Positions 23,815-36,578 of a stretch of 64,000 nt of DNA are shown one piece after another; positions within the stretch are counted from its first letter, which is position 1; each line of letters begins with the position of its first letter. The translations under genes were made by a program, and so were the position numbers. The notes under the pieces are model-generated. The model saw only the letters and a list, made by a program, of their open reading frames with translations. It made no database searches and had not been told where the DNA came from. The stretch lies in assembly GCA_034766995.1 (NCBI GenBank), contig CM068314.1, positions 39,975,708-40,039,707 on the forward strand, given 5' to 3'. Origin of the DNA: Acanthacorydalis orientalis (taxonomy: Eukaryota; Arthropoda; Insecta; Megaloptera; Corydalidae).

Positions 23815-24190
23815 TATGTTGATACGTGGCAACAACAGAAAATACTGTGGCCTGCTTATTTACCTAATGAGTTAACAATAGTGCAGACGCTTGCTATAAT
23901 CCAGGATACAAATCCATCAACAGAATAACTAATTGGTCATCGTATTTTGACGAGACAACGATGACAAGAACGCGTCAGAGTGAACGTATCGACAGACACC
24001 TCGAGTGCGGTAAATGAAGGGTGGCTAGTGATGGACGTTATTGAAGAGGGTGGAAAGAAAATCGTAGTGAAGGGTGCAGCACCGCGTTGACAAGTGACGC
24101 TATCTGCGGCTGGCATCGGACAACCCTTAAAACAGGGGGGCTATACTACCGTGACGATGAAGAAGGAAAGTTATTTTTTTTCTTACAACC
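23815..24190. promoter_or_regulatory. Higher-complexity island, candidate regulatory DNA
   Basis: About 375 bases of balanced composition with CpG-containing words (GAACGCGTCAGAGTGAACG, CACCTCGAGTGCGG, CAGCACCGCGTTGAC, GCTATCTGCGGCTGGC). Includes GAGTTAACAAT near 23870 and TAATTGG near 23932. No ORF, splice pair or transposon similarity seen. Confidence 0.4.

Positions 24191-25431
<1,241 letters not shown>

Positions 25432-25471
<40 letters not shown>
25432..25471. repeat. (AT)n microsatellite
   Basis: Alternating AT tract. Confidence 0.97.
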
Positions 25472-25473
<2 letters not shown>

Positions 25474-25630
25474 TATTTAGTCTTTGACGATCTACTGATG
25501 GATAAAGGAATTTTCAATTTTCTTATTTGAATAATCTAGTCTTTTGCGCCCAGATCCAATTTAAATCTTTTGATATTTTTATTTCAATTATAATTTTTCC
25601 TGTTTTAGTTGTCGAATGAGCTGACTAAGT

Positions 25631-25633
<3 letters not shown>

Positions 25634-25676
<43 letters not shown>

Positions 25677-25677
25677 A
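25634..25677. repeat. (AT)n-(AG)n compound microsatellite
   Basis: TA tract followed by about 12 AG units. Confidence 0.97.
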
Positions 25678-27960
25678 AATTATTGTTTATTTATATTTCA
25701 GAAATAGTTTTAATGCAGATATAAAAAAGGCAATTTATAAATGTACTGATCTGTGTTACTTGATGTAAAAATGAGCTTATATTTTAGTTTAACAACGTAT
25801 TTCACATTTTAGTTAATAATTACTGGAATGATCACCAATTTGAATCCCAAAATAATTTTAATGTATAAAAGTCATTTAAAAAAGTATGTCCAACTAATTT
25901 CAAGATATTTTATTTTTCTTGACAATATATTTATGGTATATTTGGTTACCTCAAGGTTTTCCTTTCCAGATGATTTAAGACGAAGCACTACAATTGATTT
26001 ATATGATTTTATTTTTTGTGCGCTCTTATACAAATTTCTATGTACTAAAATTAAGTTTTACTTAAAAGCGACTATGTAGTATGTCAAATAAAATAAGTAG
26101 TTTTGTAACGATTTAAAATTTCATACATCACAAAAAATTATTAAGATATCTAATAATTAATTATTAAATCATTTAGCGAATATCAAAAAATAGAATCAAT
26201 TTTATTAAAGATTAATTCCTTCTTTCTTCGTAACTAAAAAGTATCACAGGTATATAAATAGGTAAAATAAAAAATTATAGAAAAAATGTTGGTAGATATT
26301 TAGAAATGAATTTCCAACTTGCACTCCGGAACCATTTCATTCTTTTATATTTAATACCTTCAACAAGATACTAAAACGAGGAATATGCTACAAATGACAG
26401 TTTTGTTTCAAAAGAACCCTCTGATACTGCATTAATTTATCCAAAGCAGGCATTTTATAATTATATTTTTTAATGTATTAACTAATTCTATATTGATTCA
26501 TAATAATCTATTTAAAAATATTTCAATTAAGGTTTTCTTTCACGTGTTCAGTAATATTATATTTGTTGTTTTTCTGAAAATATTATAATTAAACAGTTTG
26601 CCACAAATAATACTATAAATGGCAATTATAGCATTTTAACACATCTTTTTTCATTGATAGCTTTAATATCATTTCACTAAAGGGTATATTATGTCATAAT
26701 TGTAAAACAAAACATATTAAATACATGAAATAAGTAGAATATTCTTTTAAAAATTATATTTTTAGGATATTCTTGTTAGTAATCACAAATATGAAAGAAT
26801 TAATGTGTATTTCGAATTTAATTGTCATGATCCTCATAGTAAAAGATCAAAAAATTTGATTTATTGTGTCTATATTTTGAGAATAATAAAGATTTAGGTA
26901 ATGATATTATCATAGAAATGAGCAATGAGATATGTAAATAGGCAATACTCAATTATTAGACAATTTTATTAAAGAAATAATCTGGTTTATGAGACGTTAA
27001 TTTATTTCATTGAAATTAATTTAGGCAGTGTCAAATCATTATTAAGAGTAAGTGAATTGTTTTTGTATCTAGAATTATTATATATTTTATGTTTCTCTAA
27101 GTTATTCGTTTTAAAGAACTGTTCATGTAAGATTGTAAAAGTAATGTAAAATAACAGAACTAAAAATTTAAATATTATAATTATCTAAAGTATTATCTAA
27201 GGATATAAAAATTATGTTAGGTGTTTCAAATGATTTGTTTTATAAATTGATTTTTATTGAACAGGAGTTCTCCAACAATCATCGACGATTAATTTTTTAA
27301 AAGCGTTGTAATAATTCAAATGTTTTTATTGCATTAGGTCTTGACTTGAATTCGTGCAAAAATGCATATGACTTTCGTATATATTATTCAGTTAAAATCT
27401 AAGAAAAATATCCAGATATCCATAAAAATTTAGAAAAAAATGAAAAACTCAGATAACATCTATAGGTGGATTATATTTTTAAATGTAAATTTACAAATCT
27501 TAGACATAGATATATTTAGTATCATTCGTATTTATGATTTTTGAAAATGAAATAATTTATATAAAATATACAATTATTTTTAAGAGTGTATATGCATTTA
27601 ATTGAAAAGAAAAAGAGTTACATTATACCAAGACATTTTATTATTTATATAAAATTTAAGATTAAAAAACTTACCGTTGATTGTGTGTACATACAAGATT
27701 ATTTATTACGAGAGAGTGTAATAATTTGATGGTTATTTCACAGTACAACAATATTAGTCTTGAATTTAAATATTCCAATTAATTTCGACTGGTAAACATA
27801 TAAAACAACATGTTAAGTTTAGACATTAGAGTTTACTATACAAACATACCATATTTTTAAACATATACTAATAACTAAACGCACTTGAATTTATAAATGG
27901 ATTATGTGGTGTTTCAGCTTGGCATGTTTTTTTATCGACTTGAATGTATATATACACACA
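25678..27960. other. AT-rich non-coding DNA, over 2 kb
   Basis: The 83-residue frame at 25828-26079 on the plus strand shows no domain and looks like chance. Nothing else is recognisable. Confidence 0.5.
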
Positions 27961-27989
27961 TATATCTGTACGTGTGCAGTAAATAAATG

Positions 27990-28280
27990 TGTGTATGTAT
28001 GTCTCATCCCGGCCTGTAACATATTGCCTGACCGTCTCGCCGCCGTCGTCCTGTCCAACATCTATAATTAAATATCGCCAACCCTGTAATTAGGGCCAGT
28101 AAATTTCTGGATGCGGGGGCCTCTATAGACATCATGATAACGTTACCCATCGGCTGCATCGAGCGCGCATCTATCTAAGTCGAAGCGACCTCCAAAACAA
28201 CTAAATGGTTAGATGTAGACTTTATATGGTTCGGTAAGAAGCTATATGGTTCGATTTTGGTCAGTTGTCTTTTTGTAACG
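27990..28280. promoter_or_regulatory. GC-rich island with homeodomain-type sites
   Basis: About 290 bases with GCCTGACCGTCTCGCCGCCG, GATGCGGGGGCC and CATCGAGCGCGCATC. Two TAATTA-type homeodomain cores are present (TATAATTAAA near 28064 and TGTAATTAGGG near 28086). The stretch CGCCAACCCTGTAATTA at 28076-28092 is nearly repeated, in reverse orientation, in the island at 58.5 kb. No ORF. Probable conserved regulatory element, inferred. Confidence 0.5.
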
Positions 28281-28432
28281 AATTTATGAAACGTTTTGTC
28301 CGGGTTTTAATATAATTTATTATACATATGGTATAGATAACAATTAAATCGGTATGGAAAAATAATTTTATGATCGTGCGATTGAGATACCTTTATAAAA
28401 ATATCATTGCATATTTAACGTGTTATGTAACC

Positions 28433-28472
<40 letters not shown>
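28433..28472. repeat. (AT)n microsatellite
   Basis: Alternating AT tract. Confidence 0.97.
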
Positions 28473-28476
<4 letters not shown>

Positions 28477-29111
28477 CTCTTCAATGATATAATTTTATTT
28501 TTTCTTATTGATTTTTTTTTTATGTTCCTTATATTATTTTTATTGTGAATAGATTTAAGCATGAGAATTATATTAAATCGATAATGTACATTGATATAGT
28601 TAAAATAGTATTGTTTGATTTATTTATATTGAAGGTTTTATTTGGTTAATATTACATATATTAAAGGTTTTATATAAGAATGGTGAGAAAATATTACCAC
28701 GAAGCCATTCTCTCACTATGGCTACATTCACTTTCAATTTTTCTCTCACCCCATGAACCATAATTTCATTTTGATCAAAAATGTTCTGTAAGTAATTATT
28801 GATCATTTTTGATTGCTGTTCAAATGCATGTGAATGGCGATTCCATCATTCTTTGAATGATAAGGTACAGAAATAGTTAACTATTTTAAATTGAATCTTT
28901 TTTATATATCTCTAATTCTAACAACAAGGTATCTTTGTTAATGAATTTCCAACTGTTCAGTATTTTTGTTTGATTATTTTTAATATTATTTTTTATGCAT
29001 TAATTTATTCGTCAGAAAATAATAAGTTAGTCAATTTGTCAATTCTAAACAAAAAAATCTTCATTATGAAGGAAGTTTCAAAACAAACATGTTTCAGTTT
29101 TATTATATATT

Positions 29112-29115
<4 letters not shown>
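28473..29115. other. Non-coding DNA with a slightly protein-like 60-residue frame
   Basis: The minus-strand frame at 28624-28806 (MINNYLQNIFDQNEIMVHG...) is less biased than its neighbours. It matches no family I know and has no supporting signals. Confidence 0.35.

Positions 29116-29162
<47 letters not shown>
29116..29162. repeat. (AT)n microsatellite
   Basis: Alternating AT tract. Confidence 0.97.
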
Positions 29163-29164
<2 letters not shown>

Positions 29165-29540
29165 AGAAAATTTTAAGAAAATTGTAAAAATTGCAATTTA
29201 ACGCTTAATATTCAGTTAATCTTATTTTTGGTATATTTCTGTAAATTATTCTACAACAACAGAATGTAGATATTTTATTGGTTATTGATACAAATGGAAT
29301 TTTGTGGTATCTCCCATATTTTATTCAGTTAAAATGAGTAACTAGTTTGTGTCACAATAATTTTCTGTTCCACTAATCTGATCTACAACTATATTCAACA
29401 AAATCCTTCAATTTTCTACAAAATTCTTAAAACATTTGTAATTAGTAAATTCAATTATCTTTTATAGCACAATTGTAAGTTGAGTTGTCAATATTTTATA
29501 TATCAATAGTTTTTATCTTTATACGTAATATAGTTAGTTA

Positions 29541-29757
29541 TATAGCATGATTCAACATAGAGTTCCACACCAAAGTATTAAAAAAAAAACGCAAAAATTA
29601 AAAAAGAACATGTTACTCCCCATTTAGTATTTTAGTTCAGTTATATTTTAATATTGAATTGAACTAAAATACTAAATGAAAAATAGCATGGCTTTCCTTA
29701 ACCCCTGCGCCTCCTTTTAATACTTTCATGTGGAATCCTAAATTAAATCACCCTATA
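29541..29757. mobile_element. MITE-like element with roughly 40-bp inverted ends (copy A)
   Basis: The left end contains TTCCACACCAAAGTATTAAA. The reverse complement of the right end reads ATAGGGTGATTTAATTTAGG, then ATTCCACATGAAAGTATTAA. The ends agree over about 40 bases. Inside, an 18-bp perfect stem (29622-29639 with 29660-29677) gives a second hairpin. A related copy lies at 56703-56888. No coding sequence; superfamily not identified. Confidence 0.7.
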
Positions 29758-30105
29758 TGCATGAACTTTAAAAGTTAACAGCTTTATTTATAATTTATCA
29801 CTAATTTTGTTGTTTTTAAGAAAAATGTAACTGATTTTAACTTTTAACCATTGATAATTTGTCATAGTTTATACATGTTAAATATTAAATTTTATATAGT
29901 TTATATTTGAGAACATAATAGTTTTACATTTAGCACCTCAAAGAGATGACCAATGTACTTGACTTTAATTTAAACCTCAATATATTACAACTTTCAATTA
30001 GAAAGCGATTGGTTGCAATTGATAAGAATTCTATGCCGAACATTCTAAAATATATATTCTAAAATAAGTCTAATAAAATGTATAGTTTATGTGTTAGAAC
30101 TTTTG

Positions 30106-30110
<5 letters not shown>
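29758..30110. other. AT-rich non-coding DNA
   Basis: No feature recognised. Confidence 0.55.

Positions 30111-30177
<67 letters not shown>
30111..30177. repeat. (AT)n microsatellite
   Basis: Alternating AT tract of about 65 bases. Confidence 0.97.
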
Positions 30178-30839
30178 CGTTAACATTTAATTACTTTTGA
30201 TTTATTAATTGTGATATATGTTTCATAAAAAATAATATTCTTCTTTTTCATTTACATTTATTTCACATAAGATAACTGACATTTAAAATTTATAAAAGCA
30301 GTGTTTCTTTTTAATACACGGTCTTTATTAATTATAAATATTCAGGTGTAAATTCAATAACTTTTCAATTAATTTGGTTTGTTATTACAAAATCGATTAT
30401 TTTTCATATTTATACATTAAAGGCGTGTTATAGCAATTTGAACAAACGCTAAAAATAAAGTATCGTTTTTTTTTCTTTAGTAGAACGTATTAAATCGCAC
30501 TATATATTATTTTTTCCCAACTGTGAATATTTTTACAAACGCGTAGAAAAACATTACATTAATAATTTATACTATTTTTATGGTCATAAATAATGTAAAA
30601 TAATACCCAAAGTCCAGTTATATTATTTATTGTATTATAAATATTTTCTTCGTGGTCAGTCTATTTTTAAAATAATTAAAATTTAACTTATTGCCATTAA
30701 CTTTTACTCGAATCTTAACCAGATTCACAAGTAAATATAAATAGTAATAAATACCAATTATTATTAGGGATAGAAGATAATATAATTTATTTAATTATAC
30801 AAGACTAATAAACTAACCTAAGAGATACATTTTCAATTG

Positions 30840-30841
<2 letters not shown>
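30178..30841. other. AT-rich non-coding DNA
   Basis: No feature recognised. Confidence 0.55.

Positions 30842-30888
<47 letters not shown>
30842..30888. repeat. (AT)n microsatellite at 3' end of LINE
   Basis: TA tract immediately adjoining the trinucleotide tail of the RTE-like LINE. Confidence 0.96.
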
Positions 30889-30890
<2 letters not shown>

Positions 30891-31602
30891 TCATCATCAT
30901 CATCTTCAGCCTCTGTTAATCCACTGCTGGATAAAGGCCTCTTCCATGATTTTCCATTTTGTTCGATTCAGTGCCTCTCTTTTCCACAGATTTCCAAGAA
31001 AGTTTTTAAAATCCTCATCCCATCTGTTCATTGGTCTCTTTCTTGGTCTTTTTATATTCCTTGGTTCCCAGTCAATAATTTCTCTTGTCCATCGGTTGTC
31101 CTCTCTTCTTGCGATATGTCCCGCCCATTTCCAATTCATACTCTTTACTCTTCTTATTATATCTGTGACTCCTGTTTGTTTTCGTATCCATTCTATTCTC
31201 TTTCTATCTCTTCTTGTTATTCCCAACATGAATCTTTCCATACTTCGTTTTGTTGTTTGGGGTCTTTGAACTATTTTGGCGTTAAGCACCCATGTTTCGC
31301 TTGCGTAGGTAAGGACCGGTAGTATACACTGATCAAATATTTTTTTCTTTAAACAGAGTGGGATTATTGATTTAAATATCGAGGCGTTTCGTCCAAAAGA
31401 GCTCCATCCCATTTTTATTCTCCTATTTACTTCTTCAGTGAATGATCCATTTCTGTTGATAAGCTGGCCTAGATAGACATATTTCGTAACTTCTTCTATT
31501 TCCGTTCCTTTTATTTAAGTTTTCTTCGGACAGACAAACGCATTGAACAGTACTTTTGTCTTTGTATGATTCATATTGAGGCCGATTTTTTGACTGGCAT
31601 CT
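30889..31602 (-). mobile_element. 5'-truncated RTE-clade LINE, 3' end
   Basis: Minus-strand copy of the last ~700 bases of an RTE-type non-LTR retrotransposon. It ends with a short (TGA)n tail next to (TA)n, as is typical for RTE elements, which terminate in short tandem repeats rather than poly-A. The upstream edge stops at another (TA)n tract, so the copy is cut at both sides by microsatellite. Only one in-frame stop is seen in the remaining coding region, so it is relatively young or lightly decayed. Confidence 0.85.
30906..31600 (-). pseudogene. RTE reverse transcriptase C-terminal region
   Basis: From the truncated start it reads QKIGLNMNHTKTKVLFN, an in-frame TAA, then YVYLGQLINRNGSFTEEVNRR, then the continuous 168-residue stretch to TGA. 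That stretch includes KIFDQCILPVLTYASETWVL, MERFMLGITRRDR and WKWAGHIARREDNRW. These are the conserved post-catalytic and C-terminal motifs of insect RTE-type endonuclease-reverse transcriptases. The polymerase catalytic motifs (including the YADD box) and the endonuclease are missing. Plus-strand frames over 30837-31322 are antisense artefacts. Confidence 0.88.
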
Positions 31603-31625
31603 ATATATATATATATATACATATA

Positions 31626-31668
<43 letters not shown>

Positions 31669-31704
31669 GTATATATATATGTATATATATATGTATATAT
31701 ATAT
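31602..31704. repeat. (AT)n microsatellite, interrupted, at 5' break of LINE
   Basis: Alternating AT with GTAT and CAT interruptions, directly at the truncation point of the LINE. Confidence 0.96.
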
Positions 31705-31884
31705 AAGATTATCGAAAGTTCTAACTGTTTTTTGAAACAAAGTATATGTTTTTAACTAAAATTGCTGAATATCCAATATTCATTTCGTTCGATGCAATTC
31801 TCTTATCTAGAAATTAATTTTAGCTTCTAGAATCTGGCTGGTTTCAAATTTAAAATGTTATTTAGTTTATCATCATTCATATTT

Positions 31885-32650
31885 TTGAAATTTTTCCAAC
31901 AAGTAAATTTTACAATGGATCTGAATAGATGGAAATTCGATGAAGAAAGATCAGGTGAATATAAATATGATGGATGTACTTGACAATTTCAAATCAACGT
32001 GCCCAGCTGTTTTGGGGTGATCATTGCCTTATTTTTGTAAAATATGATACCATATTTATTTCCAAGCGTAAGAGTTTTCTGTACAATTTTTCTTTCAAAT
32101 TTTCTAATTGTACTCATCGGGTTATTCATTACGTGTCAACAGTTCATAATATACAGTTCCTTGACAATCCCTCCAAACACAATATCGCAGTGGTTAGATT
32201 TAATCTTAATTTTTAATCCGTCTAAGGCATTTTCCTCATTAAGCCGAATGCCATTTTTTCTATATTTTTTCTATATAGAGCATTGATTGACATTGAATCT
32301 TTCATAACTTATCTGTCATAAAATGGCGAATTCCTCTTTCATCTGATAAATGGTACACATACAATAACCTGGTGTGACTTTCTTTTAGATAATAAGTATG
32401 AAATTTTTATATCGTACCAAATTATATTTTTGCAAATTGATTAAAAATCGTTAATTTTGAAATTCATAATGTTAGTCTTATCTGTTGAGTTATTGTTTAT
32501 CGTATATTAAACCTTATTTCAATACGAACTCCCTTATCGCCCAGATGTAAAGGTCCTTTAGAAAGCATCTCGACGTTAGCACTAAAATTTCCACTTATGA
32601 ATCTATTAAAACACTTTCGGCAGGTAGTGAATGAAAAAGCATCCTTTTTT
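31885..32650 (-). mobile_element. Degenerate mariner transposase remnant
   Basis: Read on the minus strand from the high end: TTCRKCFNRFISGNFSA (helix-turn-helix linker type), decayed sequence including LYRKNIEKM, then a GTVYYELL-like block near 32170, a region where HDNAP would lie, and SYLYSPDLSSSNFHLFRSIV near 31950. The last block is the mariner SPDLAPSDYHLF motif with Asn replacing the third catalytic Asp. Many stops and frameshifts. No inverted ends were found. The plus-strand frames at 31974-32286 are antisense. Confidence 0.78.
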
Positions 32651-33919
32651 GCACATCAAAAATATTTCTTTTAAAAACTATTATATTTTTACCTTTGGTC
32701 AATTGAAGTCAGATAATATATTGTAAATATTCCTTCCTTTTATTGATTTTTAGAGTTAATGAAATGTTACGAAGAATTAATTGTAAGTAAAGCAATTAAT
32801 GTGTCTAGTCAATAGACATCTCAAAGATACGATCATGAAAATGATCAAGTAAATGAAAGAACTCATACGGGTTATCACTAAACGTTTCGAATTTTTTAGA
32901 TGGTCTAGAGTATGTATATATATATAATTTTAATAATCAATTGTTGTTATCAAAAGATGTTTAAAGTTATTCAATAAAAATATTTTTTATATTATTGATA
33001 TGAAAAAATTATAAAAATACACATTTTATTTTCACAAATTACTTCTTTTTTCGTCCTACAAATCATCATGTTCAGAGTGCCAAAAGATACAGAAAAAATA
33101 TATTTTGGCACTCCGTGGATGATGGAGTTACTATATAGATACGCATAAGTGAAAATCGAAAATAATCAAATAATTATTAATTGAATATTTTAATTCGAAA
33201 AATGTTAGTGTGGTTTGTGAGGCGAAAAAAGAATTCATTCGTGGCAATGAATTTAATCACAGTGTGAGAACTGTTTTAGTATAATTTCATATTTGACTCA
33301 TAATTAAAAAAAAAAATATATTATTCAATTATTCCTTTAATAACAAATAATTTGAATTAAAACCTCTTAAAATTTCTAATAAAATTCAATTAAAAACATG
33401 CATTAATTTGAATAATAATCCTTATGAATTATAATTTCAATTAACTAAAAACATATTTTTCTAATTAGCATCGTTTCATTTTAATATTAACTACTTTTTA
33501 ATAAAAGTATCGGATAAAAATTTCTTTTCTTAAGAATACACACACCAATAAATTATTGAAGCAGATATTAAAATTGATTATTTTTTTCGTATGGAGGCGT
33601 AATTTTATCGTCAAATTTTTAAATAGTTTCAATTTACTTCTTTCAAACTTGTTTAATGATTTTATAATGTTTTTATAATAAATATATACAGTATAGAAAA
33701 CTCATTTAATATTATAATATGATTTTTTTGTTTTGCATATTTTACGATAATTTTATATTGATTACAGTTTGATAAAATATACAGACTTGTTATTAATACA
33801 TTTAAAAAAGTATATACTATTTAATCTAAAATTTGAATCTTACGATAAACGAAATTCATAATTTATATAATGACAAATCAAAAATGTCGGATATTAATGG
33901 TCACTATTTTAAATGACCG

Positions 33920-33920
<1 letters not shown>
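32651..33920. other. AT-rich non-coding DNA
   Basis: Contains the hairpin at 33064-33124 and otherwise no supported feature. Confidence 0.5.
33064..33124 (+). ncRNA. Possible small hairpin, pre-miRNA-like
   Basis: CATCAT, a 5-base internal loop, then GAGTGCCAAAA on the left pairs with TTTTGGCACTC, a 5-base internal loop and ATGATG on the right, around a 17-base loop. The stem spans 22 positions per side with an 11-bp perfect inner helix. The right arm starts TTTTGGCACT, close to the seed of the miR-263b/183 class, but the rest does not match. It may be a microRNA precursor or a chance or transposon-derived hairpin. Confidence 0.3.
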
Positions 33921-33979
<59 letters not shown>

Positions 33980-33988
33980 GTGTATGTG
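33921..33988. repeat. (AT)n microsatellite
   Basis: Alternating AT with GTATGT interruptions at the right end. Confidence 0.97.
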
Positions 33989-34449
33989 TAATTTTTTTGC
34001 AACAAAACTGGACCCATTCATGCGTGTTATGTGTTGTGGTACTGTCGATTACATCTGATAATTTGTGTTCAAAGCTTGTTTCATAAACTGGTTTTGTATA
34101 AATTAATCGTCCTGTTTTAATCATAGAATCAGTTAATAAACAGCGCTGGCATGTCGTTATAACTCTAGGTTATAGGTTAATGTTGAAAATATATTTTTTC
34201 CTCGTTCCTGTCATTAGTTTTTAATGGAAAATATACATTTTTATATAATTATCTGCAGTTCTACAATATGAGTAATTATAAAGTCGAAGGTTATTTTTGT
34301 AATATATTGTAAATGAGAAAATAATTCAATAAATTAGTTTGTAATTTAATTCTCTTGTTAAAGTCAATATAGTTATGTATGTTATTAAAATAGTTGAAAT
34401 TTAAAATGAAATATGCATACATTCATTCACAGACAGATGTGTGCCCATA

Positions 34450-34522
<73 letters not shown>

Positions 34523-34530
34523 GTATGTGT
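34450..34530. repeat. (AT)n microsatellite
   Basis: Alternating AT ending in GTATGTGTGTG. Confidence 0.97.
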
Positions 34531-35218
34531 GTGTAAAGATTGTCACTATGTTCGAAATTCATTGAAAATACTTATAGAAATTTTACATATACTTACTTTA
34601 GCCGTTATAACAAATATAATACAAACCACTCATAATTACTCGCTGTGCATGAAATAGTTCAATTTCATTTTCTGTTTCGAAATGACCAAAAATTGAATAA
34701 AAATATAACTTTACGTACCTTATTTTAGTCTAGTCATATGTAATCGTAATGACATTATTTTATTTTCTTAATAAATAATAGAGAAAAAATAGTATTTTTT
34801 ATTTTTTCATTATATTTTTACACAAATTTAAAACTGACTATAATTATGTAAAGTAATGAAAATTATCAATAAAATATTTGATAAAGAGACCAGAAGTTAT
34901 TTTAAGAGTTTGTCTATTCTAGAAATTTGACTTCATTACAGATGCATTAAATAAATATACAAACTTTTGAATAAATTACATAGAGTTATAGAACTCCTAT
35001 TTTGATTAGCACATTTCATTCATGTCATGTTTGCGTAGTTTCATTAATATTTTTGTATTTTATTATACTTTGAAAAAGTAATAATTTCACAAACAAGAAC
35101 TGCTTAATAATAGTAATTTGATAATAATAACCCAACGATTTCTTAGAATAAATTAATTCCTTCAGAGATGCGTTTCGAAAAAAAATTCAAAAAGTGAAAA
35201 TAAACACAACTCTCATAT
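34531..35218. other. AT-rich non-coding DNA
   Basis: No feature recognised. Confidence 0.55.
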
Positions 35219-35220
35219 TA

Positions 35221-35790
35221 GGTTGGTAGAAAAATAATTGTGGTTAATGACCTTCAAATTGATATACATTTTTCTCTGTTTTGATTTTCCTAACTGTTTT
35301 AAATGGTCCAGAACTGTCGGATGACTAAAGCCTAACTTTTGTGTAAGCTCTCGAATTATTGTGTGTGATTGTGATTCAACTAACGCCTCCAGTTGGTCGT
35401 TCTGAACTGAAGAAGGACTTCCTACAGGACATCTTATTTATCTTCAAGTTTCTCGTCCGTAGTATGAAATCTTTGGAACCAGCATTGCACCGTACGTTCC
35501 TTAACAGTAACCCAACGAAAGCATCGTTTAGTTTACGAGCAGTTTCTGCTGTCTTACCACCTGTTTGAACTCATTCAACAAATTATTCTTATTTGCTTCT
35601 TTTCTATCTTTAATTCAATAGCTCAATTTGAAGAAAAATTAATAATAAAACTAAAGTCGATGTTACCAAAGTACAGACCGAAAAATGCATTTTAAAATGA
35701 TATTAACATAAACACGATGAAATGACACTTCCACTGAAATAAAAGCTTAGAATTCTGAAAACAAAAACCGCAATTATTTTCCTAACAACC
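35221..35790 (-). mobile_element. Internally deleted Hsmar1-like mariner (copy 2)
   Basis: A 570-bp element bounded by TA on both sides. The left end reads GGTTGGTAGAAAAATAATTG and the reverse complement of the right end GGTTGTTAGGAAAATAATTG. It is the same family and has the same internal deletion as the copy at 17156, in opposite orientation. The minus strand keeps the helix-turn-helix coding region (recognisable antisense of KERTVQ and of the QLEALV-like and ELTQKL segments), with frame damage. The plus-strand ORF at 35359-35568 is a shadow. Confidence 0.88.
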
Positions 35791-36485
35791 TAATAAAATT
35801 TCGTATGTCTTATTTTAAAATTTTAATTTGATATTATTTTCTGCGGTTCACACAAAATCATTTATAACAGAAAATCATTAGACAATTCTATGCAATTTTA
35901 CAATATTTCAACAATGTATACGAAAATGTTTTAGTTATTTAAGAATTTATTGTGTAGGTGGAAGCTCTAAATAATTTACATAAATATAAAATATTTAAAA
36001 GTATTAGGGAAATATTAAAAGTTAATCTTTATTTATGTTATTATTATAATTATTTTGTATATAACAAGTAGCCGCTATATTATTAATATATATTGTTTTT
36101 ATTTTAACTTATATAAATATATGTAGAATAAGAAAAAAATTATATATATATATATATGGATTTATATTATATTTTTTACTAAAATTATGTTTTTGTTTCA
36201 GGTGAGTACAACTGTATTTATAATCGATGACTACATTTCCATTGCTCGGTAAAGTATGATTTAATGTTATAAATATCTGTATGTCATGTAACGTATTCGT
36301 ATGCATATAAATTAAAAAAATATTAAAAATTATTGCCTATTTTTATATTTACTAGTAGTCAATTTACAATGTTGTTTTTTGAAATCACAGTTGATATTTT
36401 CTTAATTAATTTCATTGATTTATGCATATTTTTAATTACTTTCATTAATTCAAAGTTTATGAAAAAAATTAGAATTAAATTCTCT

Positions 36486-36488
<3 letters not shown>
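35791..36488. other. AT-rich non-coding DNA
   Basis: Short TA tract at 36140-36158. A CAGGTGAGTA word near 36200 looks like a splice donor but no exon could be tied to it. Confidence 0.5.
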
Positions 36489-36526
<38 letters not shown>

Positions 36527-36541
36527 AATACATACATATAT

Positions 36542-36577
<36 letters not shown>

Positions 36578-36578
36578 C
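36489..36578. repeat. (AT)n-(AC)n-(AT)n compound microsatellite
   Basis: TA tract, then ACACACACAC, then TA again. Confidence 0.97.

Noticed and set aside
25828..26079. 83-residue plus-strand ORF
   Set aside because: No domain, AT-driven composition, no promoter or splice context; its length is within chance for this frame density.
30837..31322. Plus-strand 161-residue frame, with a 107-residue frame nested at 30946-31269
   Set aside because: Both are antisense to the RTE reverse transcriptase fragment; the Ser-rich start comes from the trinucleotide tail.
31974..32286. Two overlapping 80-residue plus-strand frames
   Set aside because: Antisense to the decayed mariner at 31885-32650.
33064..33124. 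Direct assignment as miR-263b
   Set aside because: Only the seed-like TTGGCAC agrees; the rest of the arm and the precursor layout differ, so only an unnamed hairpin is reported.
35359..35568. Plus-strand 69-residue frame
   Set aside because: Shadow of the Hsmar1-like transposase remnant on the minus strand.
36196..36206. CAGGTGAGTA splice donor
   Set aside because: Good consensus, but no exon with coding potential or matching acceptor lies nearby; isolated donors are expected by chance.
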